From JAABYT01 sp041581935 (lineage in GTDB: Bacteria > Pseudomonadota > Gammaproteobacteria > HK1), in NCBI GenBank assembly GCA_041581935.1, contig JBFICP010000066.1, positions 1 through 14,529 on the forward strand: DNA of 14,529 nt. Direction: 5' to 3'. The translations under genes were made by a program, and so were the position numbers. This document shows, one piece after another, positions 13,258 through 14,529 of this stretch. The notes under the pieces were generated by a model that worked only from the letters and a program-made list of their open reading frames with translations, had not been told where the DNA came from and made no database searches. The stretch's first letter is position 1. Every line of letters begins with the position of its first letter.

Positions 13258-14334
13258 CTATCCTCGCCGAACATTCGGAATAGATGTCGTATCCACCGCA
13301 CTTCCGGATATCATATCAGAGCGCACCATATTGCGAAGAAACCACGCTTCGAATCGTCGCTTGCCCGCCTGGCCGAGGTGCAGGTGATCCGCAAAATCTT
13401 CTTCCCCGAATCGGAGATGGTTCCGATAGTCGACGTAGGCGACATCGTGCTTGTCCAGAACGGTATCGAGACCAGCGCGATAAAAGCGCTCGATCGGCTT
13501 TTGAATCTCGACCAACCTCGGATGATGCACTTGCTCAAATAGAATTGTGCGGCAGCCCTTTGAATGCGATGTCTCAATAATCTTTTCGAGCAGGCTCAGG
13601 TTCAAAGGCAGATTCTGAACAATCATCGCATTCTTCGCGGCCAGGCGCTGCCATTCGGCTTCCAGGTAACTCGTCGGCAGGGTACGAGGCTCCAGATGCC
13701 GCTTTGAAACATAGTCTAAGTCGCGATCCCCGATCCTCGCGATACGCGCCGGCCACCAGCGTGACAGCCAGGTCCAGTGATAATACGAGCTCAGCCGTTC
13801 ACCGACCCCTCCGGATAAACCGTGCTCGCGGTCGAATCGCCGCAGAGCGTCGCTCGGTAGGGGAAACCGATTGGGCGCACCAGCGGGAAACTGAAAGCGC
13901 AAAGGACTGACTCCCACCAAATTGAAGCACGCTCGCGGCGACCGTACATTTTCGACCAGAGCAAGGGACTCGCGTAGATTCTGCGCGGTGGACCCGAGAT
14001 TAGTGAACGCAACGGGGACGGCGAGCCGCGAAGAAATCGAAGAAAACAAGACACTATCGGCGGAGATGAATGATTCCCGTACAGTCGATGCGCCGAATAA
14101 ATGGATATGAACGCTAATCGTATGCGGCCCCGATATTGAGCGGCGCCGTAAAATATTCGCTGCCAAGTACGTATGATCGGCACCGGACGACGCAATCAGG
14201 TAGGGTATTGATGTCCGTGGCAGGCTGTAATCGATGATCCATCCGCCGCTCACTATCATTGTGAGCGCGAGCAATACCGCAACGCCGACCGTGCTCAAGA
14301 CAGGGCGCACACGCGCAGACGATAAAATGGACAT
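13258..14334 (-). CDS. Membrane-anchored SGNH/GDSL-like protein
   Basis: This 358-aa protein has one N-terminal transmembrane segment (about 13-35) with the rest probably outside the membrane. An SGNH-type block I occurs at 79-90 (LFGASTVRESFI), with Ser83 as nucleophile and Ala in place of the Asp of GDS. Block V is DFADHLHLGQAGKRRF, giving Asp316 and His319 as the remaining catalytic pair. This layout resembles AlgJ/AlgX- or DltD-like proteins that acetylate or process surface polysaccharides, but no MBOAT partner is visible here. The ATG at 14334 is five bases after the stop of the upstream gene, so the two are co-transcribed. G+C is much lower than in the catabolic genes (two 60-base lines give 48% and 47%). 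The family is inferred from motifs alone. Confidence 0.7.
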   Translation of the reverse strand: MSILSSARVRPVLSTVGVAVLLALTMIVSGGWIIDYSLPRTSIPYLIASSGADHTYLAANILRRRSISGPHTISVHIHLFGASTVRESFISADSVLFSSISSRLAVPVAFTNLGSTAQNLRESLALVENVRSPRACFNLVGVSPLRFQFPAGAPNRFPLPSDALRRFDREHGLSGGVGERLSSYYHWTWLSRWWPARIARIGDRDLDYVSKRHLEPRTLPTSYLEAEWQRLAAKNAMIVQNLPLNLSLLEKIIETSHSKGCRTILFEQVHHPRLVEIQKPIERFYRAGLDTVLDKHDVAYVDYRNHLRFGEEDFADHLHLGQAGKRRFEAWFLRNMVRSDMISGSAVDTTSIPNVRRG

Positions 14335-14339
14335 TTTAC

Positions 14340-14529
14340 CTACTCGTCAGTGAGCCCTACCCGCGCGGCACTGGTCTGCAGGTAGTGCGCGATAAATTCA
14401 TTGAATCGAACGCGCCCTTCGGCATTGAGATGCGTGAAGTCGTTGAAATCCCCGTCGTCGAACCGAGGAAGCTCGCTCATCGGCAGGTAGCTGAATCCGT
14501 GGGTCTTCGATGCTTGGCTGAAAAACTCG
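14340..14529 (-). CDS. C-terminal end of a second SGNH-like protein (runs off window)
   Basis: The last 62 codons of a minus-strand gene are visible, ending in TAG at 14342-14340. The peptide contains PRFDDGDFNDFTHLNAEGR followed by VRFNEFIAHYL. The DFTHL segment has the same D-x-x-H pattern, followed by a Gly and a basic residue, as block V of the neighbouring SGNH protein. It is probably a paralogue or functional partner in one operon. The N-terminal part, including any nucleophile motif, lies beyond the window, so the family call depends on this short motif. Confidence 0.6.
   Translation of the reverse strand, partial: EFFSQASKTHGFSYLPMSELPRFDDGDFNDFTHLNAEGRVRFNEFIAHYLQTSAARVGLTDE

Noticed and set aside
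1..14529. CRISPR array, tRNA, rRNA, insertion sequence, integrase or toxin-antitoxin pair
   Set aside because: No regularly spaced repeats, tRNA-like folds, transposase or integrase motifs were seen in any reading of the window.

Overview
The window is GC-rich (one 60-base line at 12541-12600 counts to 70% G+C) with densely packed genes on both strands. It most likely comes from a proteobacterium, and a gammaproteobacterium is my best guess. The reasons are a DUF4124 periplasmic protein, a REP-like hairpin (4495-4518), many GTG starts and the types of catabolic enzyme present. I cannot name a genus.

Most of the window (1-11250) reads as an accessory catabolic island for sugar acids (aldonates). 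From left to right it holds: (a) a minus-strand operon of a KdaD-like FAH-fold dehydratase, an AAC(3)-type acetyltransferase homologue and the N-terminal part of an EamA/DMT transporter, 1971 down to 1; (b) a divergent DUF4124 protein (2090-2632); (c) a plus-strand pair of a short-chain dehydrogenase and a D-erythronate dehydrogenase (DenD)-like protein, 2730-4497; (d) a convergent beta-decarboxylating dehydrogenase of the isopropylmalate/tartrate family (5618-4527); (e) a plus-strand run of an FAH-family diketo-acid hydrolase, an IlvD/Edd dehydratase of L-arabinonate type, a small cupin and a thiol-dioxygenase-like cupin, 5810-9434; (f) a minus-strand ABM-fold protein (9760-9452); (g) a translationally coupled RraA-like aldolase and VOC protein, 9869-11250.

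The enzymes can be joined on paper. The IlvD/Edd enzyme dehydrates an aldonate to a 2-keto-3-deoxy acid. The SDR oxidises C4. The FAH hydrolase splits the 2,4-diketo acid into pyruvate and a hydroxy acid. DenD, the isopropylmalate-type dehydrogenase and the RraA-type aldolase would handle shorter hydroxy or keto acids. The substrate cannot be read from the sequence, and no dedicated regulator or lactonase is present. This assembly is inference; the family assignments are firmer.

After the island come an extremely Arg/His-rich exported protein (11356-11919), a perfect 17-bp inverted repeat (11970-12014), a class III CoA-transferase (13158-12031) and two tandem SGNH-type proteins (14334-13258, and one running off the end). 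The SGNH region is clearly lower in GC (48% and 47% in two 60-base lines counted by hand), which suggests a different origin, probably a surface-polysaccharide locus. No rRNA, tRNA, CRISPR array, insertion sequence or integrase was seen. No gap without a gene exceeds about 200 bases.
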